Assembly: GCF_019279795.1 (NCBI RefSeq)
Contig: NC_056726.1
Location: 1,135,381,182 to 1,135,445,181, forward strand
Source of the DNA: Protopterus annectens
Taxonomy: Eukaryota; Chordata; Ceratodontiformes; Protopteridae
Reading direction: 5' to 3'
Length of the DNA stretch: 64,000 bases
Below the pieces are notes generated by a model. It had not been told where the DNA came from and made no database searches. It was given only the letters and a program-made list of their open reading frames with translations. Within the stretch, counting starts at the first letter, position 1; the number at the start of each line of letters is the position of its first letter. The translations under genes were made by a program, and so were the position numbers. This document shows, piece by piece, positions 23,750 through 35,739 of the stretch.

Positions 23750-23995
23750 CCAGAAACTTTCTTGAAAGATATAAATCCAAATCAAGTACTTTTTAAAATA
23801 TTACTCTAATTCACTTTAAAAAATAATAGAATGACACTTTTTGCAACATCATTCATTTTTCAGAACAATAAGAACCATGAAACTCTAATATCTAGTGTTA
23901 CTGACTGACTGTAATCTTCAGTGGTTTAATAAAAAATCCAAACCTTTATAAGTGAAAGAGCAAAAATATGAGTCCAAATCAAAGAGAGCTGAGAG
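23750..23995 (+). repeat. MITE-like repeat, copy 4
   Basis: Diverged copy with AAATATTACTCTAATTCACT and CAGAACAATAAGAACCATGA, ending in GAGAGCTGAGAGGTGTGGTC, the right end of the family. Confidence 0.55.
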
Positions 23996-24793
23996 GTGTG
24001 GTCCCTTTACTTGTTGGCTTTGCCCCACCAACAAATTTCTGTGTGTAACAAAAACAAGATGAAGGTAGCAAATACTGCTTTATGTGAAGTCTACCCTATT
24101 CCCATATGAGAACAAAATGGAAGTAGAAAGGAAGGAAAAGCTGCAAAGCAATCATGCCTGCTTCTTATAAGAAATGGACCTAAAAAACTGCATCCATAGA
24201 ATGACATCTGCTCTACTCCCTACTAACAAAAAAAAAGAAAAACATAGAAGCAGGGGTTATAATTAGGTTGATAGTCTGACATCATTTTATGGGTATGGTT
24301 ATAGAGAAAACTGAGGAAACAGTGAGCTAGAAAGTCAAAATATATAACTTTAATATGAGGCCTACAACTTTAAATGAAATTAACTGCAAACTGTGACCAA
24401 TATACTTTAAGGTAAGAGTAAGCATGAGAACAGTTTGCTCTGCATGTCTTCCAGTTGCACCACTTCACTGTAATGGGCAGACATATACTGGTGTGCTTCT
24501 TTAAATGGTGCTGGGGAAGTGTGAGACCATGTAGGCTGAATCACATTTTAGTCTTTCAGTAAGATCCCCATGTAAAATGATGTATTCAAATCTCTGTTAT
24601 TTCTAATAAAAATTTATTGCAACAAATCTAAATAAATGAAAATATTTTTGCACATCAGCATTCATTAAGAAGCATTTAGAGTCACACAGGCAGCAGGTAA
24701 ATGAAAGCTGGTGAAATCAAACCCTGAGCTAAAAGGTATACACAGGTTACTAACCCCTAGGATAGCCTTAACACTGTGTAATAATCCCCTGAA

Positions 24794-24800
24794 ATATATA

Positions 24801-24860
<60 letters not shown>
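24794..24860. repeat. (TA)n microsatellite
   Basis: TA dinucleotide run with two TTTATA interruptions near its ends. Confidence 0.97.
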
Positions 24861-25349
24861 CAAACAGCCATAAACTGATTTCACAACACAGATTAATATT
24901 TCTTTACTGAGTTCTTCAGTTTTATTCAGCAACTATATTGTGTAGTCATTTTATTTGTTTTCATCTTAATAGCAGACATTTCTTTATGACATACAGCTTT
25001 GACAGTATTTCTATAAAGGAAACTGTAGTCTCATTTTTCAAGTTCTTTGTAGTCATTTTCCTGGCTGTTAGTAAGTTACATAGAAGTCTAATTTGGAACA
25101 TTAAACAACGCAAACGGTTTACTTTATACAAATTTATAAAACCACACTGCTTGAAGGAAATATTTGAAGGTACTGCACAAGTATGTCCTCAGTAAGTAAT
25201 GTTAAGGTTTCAGTTACAGAGCACTGTACTCTTGCACTCTGGTGTGAAATATGATGCATGAACATAAAAAACAGCGTCTGTATCCATTACCATTCCCCTC
25301 ACAAAAATAAAGCAGCTCTGTAAGTCAATGAGTCAGCCATACACCCATC

Positions 25350-26050
25350 AGGGAGCCAAAGAGTATACTTACTTTAGTTCTTCACTCTGTTCTTCTAACT
25401 TCTTTTCTGTCTTCCTTCTTCTTTCTTCAGTTCTTCTTGACTTCTGTTCTGTTCTTCTTTCTTATCTTCACTGTCTTCAGCACAGGGTGCACAGCAAGTC
25501 AGCAACAGCACAGCTGACAAAATAGTATACCGGCGCCCAAATAAAAAAATAAATAAAATGCAATCGCAAATTAAAAGAAAATTATTAATAAAATAAATCC
25601 CATGTGACTGTGACTGACTCAGACACTACAGACTGTGACAATCACGATCGATCCACAAGGCAAACCCACAATTGAGTATCTGATTGATTCTCGCTCTTTT
25701 CCCAACACATAAAGCCCGGGAAGAGAGTGACAACCAATCAGCATCATTTAACCCAGCAAGCACGTCATGCCGTGCCTGCGGACATCGCAGTCCGAGCCCC
25801 TTCCAATTCTATGCAGTTTGGAACCACATAGACTTCTGGGCATCACAATGATGCCTTAATTACTCCCCCGGGCTGCAATAAAAACAAAAAAAAAAATCTA
25901 TTTAAAACCGCTGCAACCTGAGGCGGTTAAAGTGTGCATGCGCGTATTTCCGAGTCGCAGACTCGGAGAGACCAACAATTTTTATTTAAAACAAAAAATA
26001 TATCTCTGCTGCAAAAAAGGTACTTTATTTACATTTTGTTTTTTAAAGCT
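25350..26050 (-). promoter_or_regulatory. promoter-like 5' region of the hAT element
   Basis: Just inside the 5' (right) end of the transposon, on the minus strand. It holds TGATTGGTTG at about 25735 (an inverted CCAAT box) and TGACGTGC near 25760. A purine-rich, possible first exon at about 25480-25350 ends in a splice donor-like CTAAAGTAAGTATA near 25370. CpG is more frequent than in the surroundings. The short relative at 54895 has a similar layout, ending in AAGGTAAGT near 55390. A transcription start was not located. Confidence 0.4.
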
Positions 26051-26094
26051 GAGGGGGCTGCAGTCCGGCAGTCCGATGCCATGAGCCGCCCCTG

Positions 26095-26102
26095 AGTAGT
26101 GA
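26095..26102. repeat. target-site duplication, right copy
   Basis: AGTAGTGA directly after the CCGCCCCTG end of the element, identical to 19465-19472. Confidence 0.9.
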
Positions 26103-26428
26103 TCTATTCAAACATCAGCTGTTACAGTAAGTATACTTAAATAAGTGTACCTTCCTACTAATTTCTTCTAAATCATTCATGTGCAGACCAGAATATGTTC
26201 TATCATTGATGCTGACCCCCCTCATATTTGATTCTAGTGCGTATCACATGTTGTAAACTCTGCCATTAAAGAAACTTGTAAGTCTGAAATGGACATCAAC
26301 TAAAATGGCAGCTATATGTCCTTTTTGGTTAACATCATTCACCTGAAAACACTAATGGCATTCCAGTAAATAAACAGTCTTGAAATATGTCAACTTGTCA
26401 CCCTGAAATTTGTCTTTTATGAGCAAAC

Positions 26429-26430
<2 letters not shown>

Positions 26431-26468
<38 letters not shown>
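26431..26468. repeat. (CA)n microsatellite
   Basis: Pure CA run of 19 units. Confidence 0.98.
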
Positions 26469-26471
<3 letters not shown>

Positions 26472-26574
26472 GTAAGGCTGAAAAAACGCAGGTGATTTAA
26501 GTGATTTTATAAATTCCATTTTTACACAATTATCAAACTCTCCAAAAAGACATATGTTGCAATAAGTGTTGTTA

Positions 26575-27445
26575 TATACAAGACGTTTATTTAGTTATTT
26601 ATACCATTTTGATAACCAGGTAGATGGACTTGTTACCAAACCATTTTCAGCTATGACTTGGGTCCATACAAAAGATAACTTATAACAATGCAAATGTTTG
26701 TAGCACATTAAAGAACTAACATTTACAACACATGTTTAAGAACATTACAGAGGCGATGTTTACACTAATATATAACTGAATAGGCTTTAAGAGTCAGCTT
26801 GCAGATGAGTTTACAGGAAACTAATTACAATGTGCATGATATAGTTTGACAAGCCGTTGGAATGCTTGGTCCTTGATTAGTGAAAAGAAAAAAATATTTT
26901 ACACATTTTAGGGCATTTTTTTATAATTAGTTTTCATCTTCTAAAGACTGGCAGAAACAATAAGCATAGCAAAGATACTGAGTATGCCAAACAAAGTTTT
27001 TGTAGGGTATCTGTTGTAAGCCATTTTCCTTCCAGCAAGAGCAGGCAGCTTCCATCCATAAAGTATCCTTTCGGTTGGTCTGAGATATCAGCAATGTTTT
27101 CCTGTCAAATATTTGCCAGGAATTGGTTCCAGATCTCAGGAACAAGGTTTGTGAATGACCTTTCACCTATGGCTGTTTTAAATCTAGGTCTTAACCAAAG
27201 TGGTAGCTTTCTTGTGCACATTTCTGAGTGTACAGCCTTCTTTCTTGATGTGCAGTTTAGATTTTAATGGAGCAGATTGTCCCATTTTGGTAATTTTGTA
27301 GATCTGTGAGGAAAATAGCAGCATTTCTTTTAGACTGACTGGTAGCCAGTTGATACATGATAAAAGGTGGCAGTGGTGTGGAAAAGACCAAAGTGATTTT
27401 CCTGGACAGCTAAAAGGTGGACACCACTGCAATGCATCTGGTCTG
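26575..27445 (-). mobile_element. L2-like LINE, C-terminus and 3' end
   Basis: Minus-strand frames give INWLPVSLKEMLLFSSQIYK (27355-27300), then LRNVHKKATTLVKT and, after stops, KTAIGERSFTNLVPEIWNQF (about 27180-27120). This is the usual C-terminal order of L2-type ORF2 (WLPV, GERSF, P..WN). The 3' UTR ends with GCTGAAAATGGTTTGGTAAC and CTACCTGGTTATCAAAATGG then AAATAACTAAATAAACG near 26580, similar to the other L2 ends. It is well decayed and 5'-truncated. Confidence 0.7.
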
Positions 27446-27835
27446 TCATCTCTACTAGTACTTCATTTCAAGGTTTTTTCATCATGGAATACTTGTGCAT
27501 CCTTCTGTGCATGCTCATAACTTCCTAATAGTACATCAGAATTATGCAGAAGATATCCAAAATGCCCAATGTTTTCTAGATAAAAACAATGTTTCTTACA
27601 TCTGAGGCACACGTAGCACTTGGAGAATGAGTCAATATACCTCTTAGAAATACGGCCTGCATTTCTTTTCCATTCTCAGTTCTAGTACTATCAACCAACA
27701 ATGTACACAGTGTAATCCAGTGCCAAAACAGTGGAATAGCACAAGTGCTGCTGGGCCACAATGCCATACTACACTCTATGAACATAAGGTGAGCACATAC
27801 CTCCATTATTGCCTGGATCCTCCATTTGATGGAAA

Positions 27836-28042
27836 TTGAGCAGCAATGTAGCATAGCATACTGGGTCTCAAGTGATGAGGCTGAATGTAGCATAGCATAC
27901 TGGGTCTCAAGTGATGAGGCTGAATGTAGCATAGCATACTGGGTCTCAAGTGATGAGGCTGAATGTAGCATAGCATACTGGGTCTCAAGTGATGAGGCTA
28001 AATGTAGCATAGCATACTGGGTCTCAAATGATGAGGCTGAAT
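27836..28042. repeat. 39-bp minisatellite, 5 copies
   Basis: Unit GAGGCTGAATGTAGCATAGC plus 19 bases, phased at 39 bp (GTAGCATAGC at 27848, 27887, 27926, 27965 and 28004). Copies are almost identical. Because 39 is a multiple of three, several frames stay open through it on both strands; this is a by-product and not evidence of a gene. Confidence 0.95.
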
Positions 28043-28315
28043 TTTGAGGAGCAGCACAAGCCTGTTCTAGGGGAGTTATGATCAAGTATGAAAAATGTTA
28101 TTTACACAGAAAGTTAACAATGTAATAACACAAACCTCTCTTGCTCTCTGTTTATACCAATGCTCTACGGAAAGACGATGCCCCCCTTCCCCCATAATTC
28201 TCAGTGTGGGTTATGCATTGTCTTACGTGTAATGCTGTGGGGCCTACATAACAGAGAAGACAAAACAGTATGTGAATGTGTGCTATGAATTTTGGTAGAG
28301 TTCAAGCTCTGCAGT

Positions 28316-28510
28316 ACATTTATTTGTTTATTTATTTATTTTATTTTACATTTGTTTACTGGGATGGTCCGACTGGATATATGTCCATTTTCAGCGGACG
28401 CCTGGGGAGAAAAGCTCCAAGTTAGTAGATTGCATTACATTAGTAACATTTACAAATTAACATACTTTACAGTCTTCAGTAAGTTTACAAACATTTATAG
28501 AACATGGTAG
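28316..28510 (-). mobile_element. L2-like LINE, 3' tail
   Basis: On the minus strand: CTTGGAGCTTTTCTCCCCAG, CCGCTGAAAATGGACATATA, CCCAGTAAACAAATG and an AAATA-rich tail ending at about 28316. It has the same end as the L2 at 6640-8528. No coding part is kept. Confidence 0.75.
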
Positions 28511-29575
28511 GGAACTGAGAGTTTCACACAGAGTTTCAAACAGATAAGGATTTTATCCCTTAACGAGCTCTAGATATGCCACAAAGCAAAGTCATATGCA
28601 TTTTTGAGTGAAATGGCAGATTTAATTAGGCAAGATATACACCAAAAATGTCCTACCATCAGCTGATTAAAATTTTGACAGAGTAGTAACAATACAGTGT
28701 ACTGGTACTTCTGGGACAAAAAAATAAAACTCACAAAGCATTATTTCTGAATATCCCTTCCAAGGCAGAGTCATCATCATCAGCTTGGAGAAACTTTCAT
28801 GCATGAATCAGACTGGGAACTTAGCTGACCCCATGCATTAACTTTTAAGCTGTTATGAAAGGAACGTGTATAAAAAAAAAAATAAAAAAAAAATCAGTGC
28901 GTTTGTTCACAGCATTAGCAAACAAATGCAACTATGTTACACAAAATATATTAAATAACTAATCAGAATACACAGATCCACCTGCATGCAAACTTAAAAA
29001 AGCCACATAGGTTTAAACAAAAATAAAGAAAAGAAAGTTAAAATAGACCAGGTAACTAGATTTCACTGAACTGTTCAGTAAAGTAACTTAATTCCCTGTC
29101 AGCAAGGGAGGGTAAGTAAAAGAGGGAAACAACGGTTGCTGTTAGAAATTCTTGCTGTGCAAGTAACTGTACCCCATGCTAGTGAAACCTGAGCCATCAG
29201 TGAAAACGCTGCCTGAATATACAACAATATCATATTTTAACAGCTGAGCAAAACCAGGAAACCAGTCTAGAAAGACTTGACACTCTTTTTCACCTGCCCG
29301 TATCAAAAATGCATTGGCTATACATCATTTGTAGAATTACACATGCTGAAATAACAATAACTTATATAAACATTAATTTTCCCACTATGCTAAAAATCTA
29401 AATTATTGCATATATACACCTCCATCCAAAGTAGGGGCTGTGCCTTACCCCCTACCCCAAGTTATAATCATCTTAGAGGTTGTAACATGTTGGGGGCTTG
29501 GGAAACATATGAGCTTACAGCACTAGGAAAATTATGTTCATTTCACACTGTGGTGTGTAATCAAAGGATCAGTTT
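28511..29575. other. no recognisable gene
   Basis: No motif was seen. An A-rich patch lies at 28870-28893. Confidence 0.4.
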
Positions 29576-29640
29576 AAATTCAATTCAGTTCAACTTTATT
29601 GTCATATGTACTGGAGGCAGTGTCATGAAGTACAATGAAA
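29576..29640 (-). mobile_element. Rex1-like 3' tail, short copy
   Basis: On the minus strand: CAGTACATATGACAATAAAG then TTGAACTGAATTGAATT. It abuts the tail of the larger LINE that follows, so two tails stand head to tail. The short piece is either a very truncated insertion or an old 3' end. Confidence 0.55.
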
Positions 29641-31150
29641 GTCAAAGTCAAAATGAACTTTATTGTCATGCAGACTGCACAACAGTGCAACTGAATGAAA
29701 CTATGTTACTTCGAACTCAATGTGCATGCAACATATACTGATGATATTAATACAACAATAACATATATACTAATGCTAATCCAACAATAACAGTAAGACA
29801 TTTATGCAGTGCAGGAACAAGTACAATGACATGCACGTACCAGGTCTGTGATGTTATGAGTCCAGATAAGGTCCTCAGAGATGTTAATACCGAGGACTTT
29901 TAATGTAGCCAGTCTTTCCATCTCGGACTCACCAATACATAATGGAAAGTGCTGCCCTCTATTCCTCCGTGTATCGATGATCATCTCTTTCATTTTGCTA
30001 ATATTAAGAGACAGATTGCTGTTTTGACTGTACTTCAAATTTTCTCCACTTCCCTCCTATAGGCTGACTCATCACCCCCAGAGATCAGACCAATGACTGT
30101 TGCATCATCCAAAAATTCGACAATACTGTTGTTATGTTGAGAAGCAAGACAATCATAAGTGAAGAGAGTGTACAGCATTGGACTCAGCACACAGCCTTCT
30201 GGAGTTCCTATATTTATTATTATTGTTTTAGAGGTGTTATTCCCCAGCCTGACCGGCTGTGGTCTGCCTGTTAAAAAATCCAAGACCCAGTCGCAAAGAT
30301 TAGGTGGCACACCCAGTATGGCCAGCTTATTAATGAGCTTTGTTGGTGTCACCATATTGAAGGTTGAACTATAATGAATAAACAGCAATTAAGCATAACA
30401 GTTCTTATTCTCCAAATGAGTAAAAACTGTATGCAATCCTGTACTGACTGCATCCTCTGTCGACCAATTTGGTTTGTATGCAAACTGCAAGGGATCCATT
30501 GTATCAGATATAACTGACTGAATATGGCTCATAATGATTCTTCCAAAGCATTTCATCACTATGGGAGTCAATGCAACTGGGCAGTAGTCACTCAGGCAGT
30601 TGACTTGGCCCTTTTTCGGCAGTCAAATAATAGTGGTTGCCTTATAACAAGTAGGAATTTTAACTCATGCAAGCAAGAAATTGACTATACCAGGCAGAAC
30701 ATCAGCAAGCATTTAGGCACAGGGTTTGAGTGTCCTTTCAGCGTATTAAGTGGACTGGCTGCCTTCTGGAAATGTATCCTCCTCAAGGATTTTACCACAC
30801 TTCCTGGTGATATTGTGAAAAGTGGTGGTGCTGCCTCTCTACCTTTCTCTTGTGGTGGCACCCTTTGACTAGGTGGTTTGGACATCAAACCAGGCATAAA
30901 ATTAATTTAAATCATCCAGTGAAAACTGGCTGTCAGTAGTCATCCCTCTGCCTTTGTCTCTGTAGGCTATGATGTTTTCCAGACCTTGCCATATATGCCA
31001 TGTATCAGCAGTTGAATAATAGCCTCCCAGACTACAACTGTAATTGTCCTTTGCTGCTCTGATAGCTGTGCATAAGTCATATCTAGATTTTTTTTATTCT
31101 CACTGATATTGCCTGATGCATATGCCTTAAAGTGGGCATGAAACAAAGAG
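29641..31150 (-). mobile_element. Rex1-like LINE with RT domain
   Basis: Minus-strand LINE. The 3' end at 29645-29700 has ATGACAATAAAGTTCATTTT after a 3' UTR. RT blocks, read from 30571 down, are VMKCFGRIIMSHI, LDPLQFAYKPNWSTEDAV (DP/LQFA block), MLFIHYSSTFNMVTPTKLI, LGVPPNLCDWVLDFLTGRP, GTPEGCVLSPMLYTLFT and VEFLDDATVIGLI (FLDD for FADD). Then come NLSLNISKMKEMIID and LKVLGINI in the next frame. Upstream of 30600 the frame is broken, with only fragments such as FQKAASPLN. This order is typical of the Rex1/Babar LINEs of fishes. The 5' border near 31150 is approximate and the endonuclease was not recognised. Confidence 0.82.
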
Positions 31151-31647
31151 CAAACCTTTGAGTTAATCTGGTCTCTTCTTTAATGTCGAATTGCAATGCA
31201 AATCTGTTACAAGTTGTCACCATTCAGTAAGAAGCAAATATAATGTGAAGACAAATTACCGCTAAAGAAGCAAATTACCGCTAAGAAGCAAATATACTGA
31301 GATCTATTTAACAGAACATCTCCTTGCAAGATGTACAGTAATTTGGACAACATGTTAGTGGTCAACAGATACAGTTGCCTTTGAAGACTGGAAAGTCATG
31401 GGTTCTAGCCTTATATCAGTTTTCACTTTACTTTTAATTATTGATTTGGTAATGCGGCATTACATGGGATACTGCATTGCTAAAGTGCGTCTTTCAGATG
31501 AGATGGTAAACCAAGTTCCTATATGCCTGATTTTGTAGTAGTTCATGTGAATCTTAAAGATCATGTTGCTATTATCAGAAACAGTGGGTAGACTTTTATT
31601 TTTTAATTTATAAAACTCTTCAGTGTTAGCTGGAATTTTCACAAAGG
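31151..31647. other. no recognisable gene
   Basis: Contains a small duplication at 31252-31290 (AAATTACCGCTAA followed by AGAAGCAAAT, twice). No other structure was seen. Confidence 0.4.
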
Positions 31648-32205
31648 TTCCTTACCAGGAGAATCCAGGGTATGAACACACCATCCTATAAGGATCACCT
31701 TAAACTCTCTGTCTGTACTCAGCCTCCTACAGCTTACTGAGAGGAGTTCTATGCCTGGCATACAAGGTATCCTCAGATCCAGCTCTGACAAACCTTTTGC
31801 ACATCAACAATATGAACAAAACAATTTTGCATGCGACATAAATAAGACATGTTGGCAAGACAGATTTGTATCTCAGAGGATCCCCATTCTCTGGAACAGG
31901 TTCCCCATCCATGTGAAGCTGTGTCCATTCCTAACCCTGTTTAAGAGTAACCTTGACCAATGGATGGGAAATTGGAAATTCATCCCAAATCTGTCCTCCA
32001 TGTCTATGACAGATAGAGGCAGACAATAACTAAGCCCAAACTAATATACCCCCACATAACCTTTAGAAACTTCCTAAATAACATACCCCTTACAATAAAT
32101 GCCCATGATATACAGTGACACAATTGGGGTGGGTTGCATGGTTAGACTTATAAAAGCTCTGATGATCATTACCCTAGTGTATACCTATGAACATATAACC
32201 ATCAG
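31648..32205 (+). mobile_element. CR1-like LINE, 3' end
   Basis: Strongly 5'-truncated. It reads DINKTCWQDRFVSQRIPILW, FKSNLDQWMGNWKFIP and MTDRGRQ (about 31835-32029), the end of CR1 ORF2. The 3' UTR has the usual closing words (GACTTATAAAAGCTCTGATG) and a worn octamer tail, ATACCTATGAACATATAACC, near 32185. An extra stretch of about 70 bp lies between the stop and the closing motif. Confidence 0.85.
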
Positions 32206-32285
32206 AAAATCTGAAGGCAGCAGAAGACCACAGAGAAGGAGAAGACTACAGTGCCCCTTTTCATCTAAGTTCTTACTGATTCAAT

Positions 32286-32425
32286 GTTGGGAGGGTGGCC
32301 AAATGGTTAAGGTGTTTGCCTTACAAACACATGGTGCAGGGTTTGAGTCTCACAAGGGATAATTGGCTTGGCTTAAAATGGCTCGCAAGGGCAGTTAGCT
32401 TATTACTAATCTAATCTAAATCTAT
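32286..32425 (+). mobile_element. tRNA-derived SINE, Leu/Ser-like head
   Basis: The head reads GGGAGGGTGGCCAAATGGTT (A box) and GCAGGGTTTGAGTCTCACAA (B box) at tRNA spacing. A linker TTGGCTTGGCTTAAAATGGC follows, with a tail of CTAAT/CTAAA units at about 32405-32425. The head recalls a class II (leucine or serine) tRNA without its long arm. It is not a working tRNA gene because the acceptor stem does not close. Confidence 0.65.
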
Positions 32426-32429
32426 GTAC

Positions 32430-34929
32430 TACAAGGAGTTCATTGGCTGCTTTGTTTGGACAGGTCTACAGTGTTCCAGCTTCTGATTATAGCAGAAGTT
32501 TCTTTGTGATAGCTACCTGAATATGGGTTCCAATAAAGAATTGGGAGTACTTGTGTTTCATTTGATAGCATCTACAGGAGTGTTAGCTGGATTTTGATTG
32601 GTTAGCTTCTGCAGGAGCAGAGCCTTACAAGCTGTTAATACCAAAATACTGGCTCATTTCAGTACTAGACTGCTCTGAAGGCAACAACAGGCTAGACATT
32701 AGGATCAGAAGATTACAGGGATCTTTTCTATGTGGGTTCCTACTGATTCAGCCCACTACAAGAACATTGTTAGATTCCTAGGACCAGGTCTGCAGTTTTC
32801 CAGTGAAGCAATGGAGGCTTGTTGGAACATTTTGAATACAGTTCCTTGGCAAGACTTGTAATGGTCCGTAGAATGATTGCCTAGTACTTTCTTGTGAACC
32901 CACAAAGCTATACTGCACATTAAAATGTCCTATATACTGTGATTTAACACACTATATAGCATATGAACAGACTAAACTGCAATGTTCTACAAAAATATGA
33001 AAATACATGACAAAAATACATAACACTGCATCTCTGACTTTTTTGTTTTATAATTTCATCAGAGAAAAAACATCTTCTTAGTATAAAACCATCTCAACCT
33101 TTTTGCTATAACTAATAGTTTTCTTTCTTTATTGCTTCTGTTACACATTCCTTATTATATAATACTTCAGATTTTTGCAGTGTCGAGGTAAGATTTGCAC
33201 TGTATGTATAAATACCACGTCAGGTCTTCCTGAAAATACACCAGTTACCTACTCAAACTAATTCAGGAAGCTAACAGTCAACAAAATTATATAAACAATT
33301 ACACAACAGAATATATTAATCATTATCTCATATCAAAATCCAAGATAATAAAATGATAATTTGCATGAGATAGTTAATCATACTGTTTGCTTTTGACTCA
33401 ATAATCAAATACTGTTTGCTTTTGACTATATAATCAAATAAATAGTAAGAACCCTCCAGTGGGACTTTAAAACAAATTAATACTACCTGATTTTAGTTCT
33501 AATACCTTGTAGATGCAAATATTTTATAGTTGGTCTGCACAAGTATTTGCTATAAATTTTACTTAGAATATAGTTCACAAAAAAGTGGAACAGGCTAGAT
33601 TCTGGTAAAAGTATATACCCTGTGCTGTGGTATCATGTTCTAATACACAATACAGTATCCATAGTATTGCACAGACTAGTATTAAAAATACACCTCTTGA
33701 CAAATGCAGCCTTTGTCCTTATATAAAACATTGTAATTGTAAGTTAAATGTCATCAGTCAACATAATCAAAAGTGAAAAAGTAGGCGTTAACAGCTGTTC
33801 TTCCTTGACACTGAAAAACTTGCTAGTCAACATCAGTATTTTATTTCTCTTACTTCCCTCTAGTGCACACTGTCACTAGATACCGTCTTCCATGAAGCAA
33901 AGAAGCACAGGTAAGAAACGCAAGGCATTTATTTCTCTTATGAAAACAATTATTTGCTTCTGATGTTTGACTGATGCATTCACTGGGAACATGTCTAAGA
34001 GAACTTTCGCATCAAACTTTCCATGATTTACAGATATCAGTAGAACTAAAAAGAGAAAGAGAGAGAGAAAAACACAAAATGAAACATTATTGCAAAAAGT
34101 AGAAAAATAGATATTGTGATACAAAATGTTGTTGCTTCTAATATCCTTTCTGGCTTAAATCATTAGATTTAGAAGTGAAGAATATCCCAAATAAATAGAA
34201 AAATTACAAGCATTTAATTTTAAGTCCAGTTTTGAAGAGACATTTGTGGAATCTGAATCTCTAGTAAGTGTGTGAAGTGGAAATCAGATTCACAGTTATA
34301 ATTAGTATGATAAAAATTTATTTTAAAATGAATGAGAAATGCTGAGAAAATTTTAGTCATACTATATTCAGAACATGTGCAGAAAAGTAAAAAAACACAA
34401 CAACTTGACTTATTACTTTCAAAAGCAAAATACTGGCAATCTTGATTTTCACAATACTCTTAACAGAAAAGAAAGGAAGTAAATACATTGCTTAATAGAA
34501 GAATACCCATGGCTGGGTGTGGGTAATGCTGGATTTACCCAAAGTTGGCATGGTTTGGACACCTAGCTGTGGGTTATTGATATTATACAATGGTGTTAGT
34601 TTTGTGTTGCGTTATGTTTATGCTGTTGTTATTTAGGTTTTTGTTTGCTTTATATTGTATTCTTTCACTTTTTGTGAGATAAAATAGTCCCAGACTCTTA
34701 CTTCATGTTTATTGTTTATTTTGTGTTTCAATTTAAATACAAGTTATTATTAATTTTTCAAAAGGAGATAATTATATAAGAAAATATAGCTTTTAAAGCT
34801 TTCGGTATGTCGTGCTGTTGTAGTTCCTTTTATATTTCTAAATTGCTTCTGACTTGATTGTTGTCTATGTTCAGATGTTGGCTTAAGTTCTTGTTAGTGC
34901 AATACCTGTAATGAGAGATTGTGTTTATA

Positions 34930-34938
<9 letters not shown>
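32430..34938. other. no recognisable gene
   Basis: Long A+T-rich stretch. A small direct repetition (ATACTGTTTGCTTTTGACT) occurs at 33380 and 33408. No coding motif was seen. Confidence 0.4.

Positions 34939-35000
<62 letters not shown>
34939..35000. repeat. (TA)n microsatellite
   Basis: Pure TA run of about 30 units. Confidence 0.97.
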
Positions 35001-35002
<2 letters not shown>

Positions 35003-35739
35003 CACATAGATATGGTTTAAATTATATATAAGCATACATTTACTTATTAATTTTGTTAGGTTTGTATGTTGTAGATGTTTATTGTTCCGTAGTTTATTAT
35101 TTTTTGTTTGTCTTGTGATTCTTCTGATTCATTTTCAAAGTATGGAGCGTCTGTGTTATGGAGTTTCATTTTTTTCTTGGTCCGTTGTCTGTTGTATTCC
35201 TGATATTATCTTCATTTATTGGATTTTTTTTTTGGTGTTTCTTGCTGTGTTTCAGAGATTATTTTCCCCATGTTTTGAATTCATCTAGTGATGGTTGGTA
35301 ATAGGAGTGTAGTGATGTTTCACTTTTATGTCCTGTAACAGCCACTATTTGTCATGCTTCCATTCCTGATTGTGAGAGTAAGGTTACTGCTGTTTCTCTT
35401 AAGGAGTGGTTTGTATACCTTGTTGATAGGTTTGCTAGTTTGCAAATTTCTGTTAACATTTTTGAAAGATAATTTCTTCCCATAGGTTTTGTTGAGTACC
35501 ATGTTTCCATTTTGTTCAGTAAATGTTGTGGAAGTTTTTTTGGGTGGAGAAACAGTGCTTTTGTATTAGGTGGCATTTTTTGAAGCATTTTACAGGACAT
35601 AAGGAGTCTGTGAGGTTTTCAAATGTGAATCCTCTTAGTAAATGTTTTTCAATGTCATAATGTTCTGTGTGTTTTGTTTAACATTGATTAACATTTTTTG
35701 TTACATATTCTGTGCCATCTTTATCTTTTTTTATTGTAA

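Larger units (their letters stand above)
19473..26094 (-). mobile_element. hAT-type DNA transposon, complete ends, 6.6 kb
   Basis: Ends are CAGTGGCGGATGGTGAC at the left and, on the minus strand, CAGGGGCGGCTCATGGC at the right. They form an imperfect terminal inverted repeat of the hAT type and are flanked by the perfect 8-bp duplication AGTAGTGA. About 40 bp at the right end and about 90 bp at the left end recur at the two ends of the element at 54895-56351, which makes this one family. The 5' side is the right end: a G+C-richer, promoter-like stretch with a possible first exon and splice donor at about 25350-26050. I found no transposase motif inside. The interior holds MITE-like repeats, a SINE, microsatellites and small tandem duplications. 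It is either non-autonomous or so decayed that the transposase cannot be read by eye. Confidence 0.8.

Noticed and set aside
25350-26050. CpG-island promoter of a host gene
   Set aside because: It lies just inside the end of a transposon with a perfect target duplication, and the related element at 54895 has a comparable layout.
27576-28085. Protein gene with 13-residue repeats
   Set aside because: The frame is open only because a 39-bp unit without stops is repeated. The parts outside the array show no motif and no codon pattern.
32288-32362. tRNA gene
   Set aside because: A and B boxes are present, but the acceptor stem does not close and a SINE-type linker and tail follow. It is the head of a tRNA-derived SINE.
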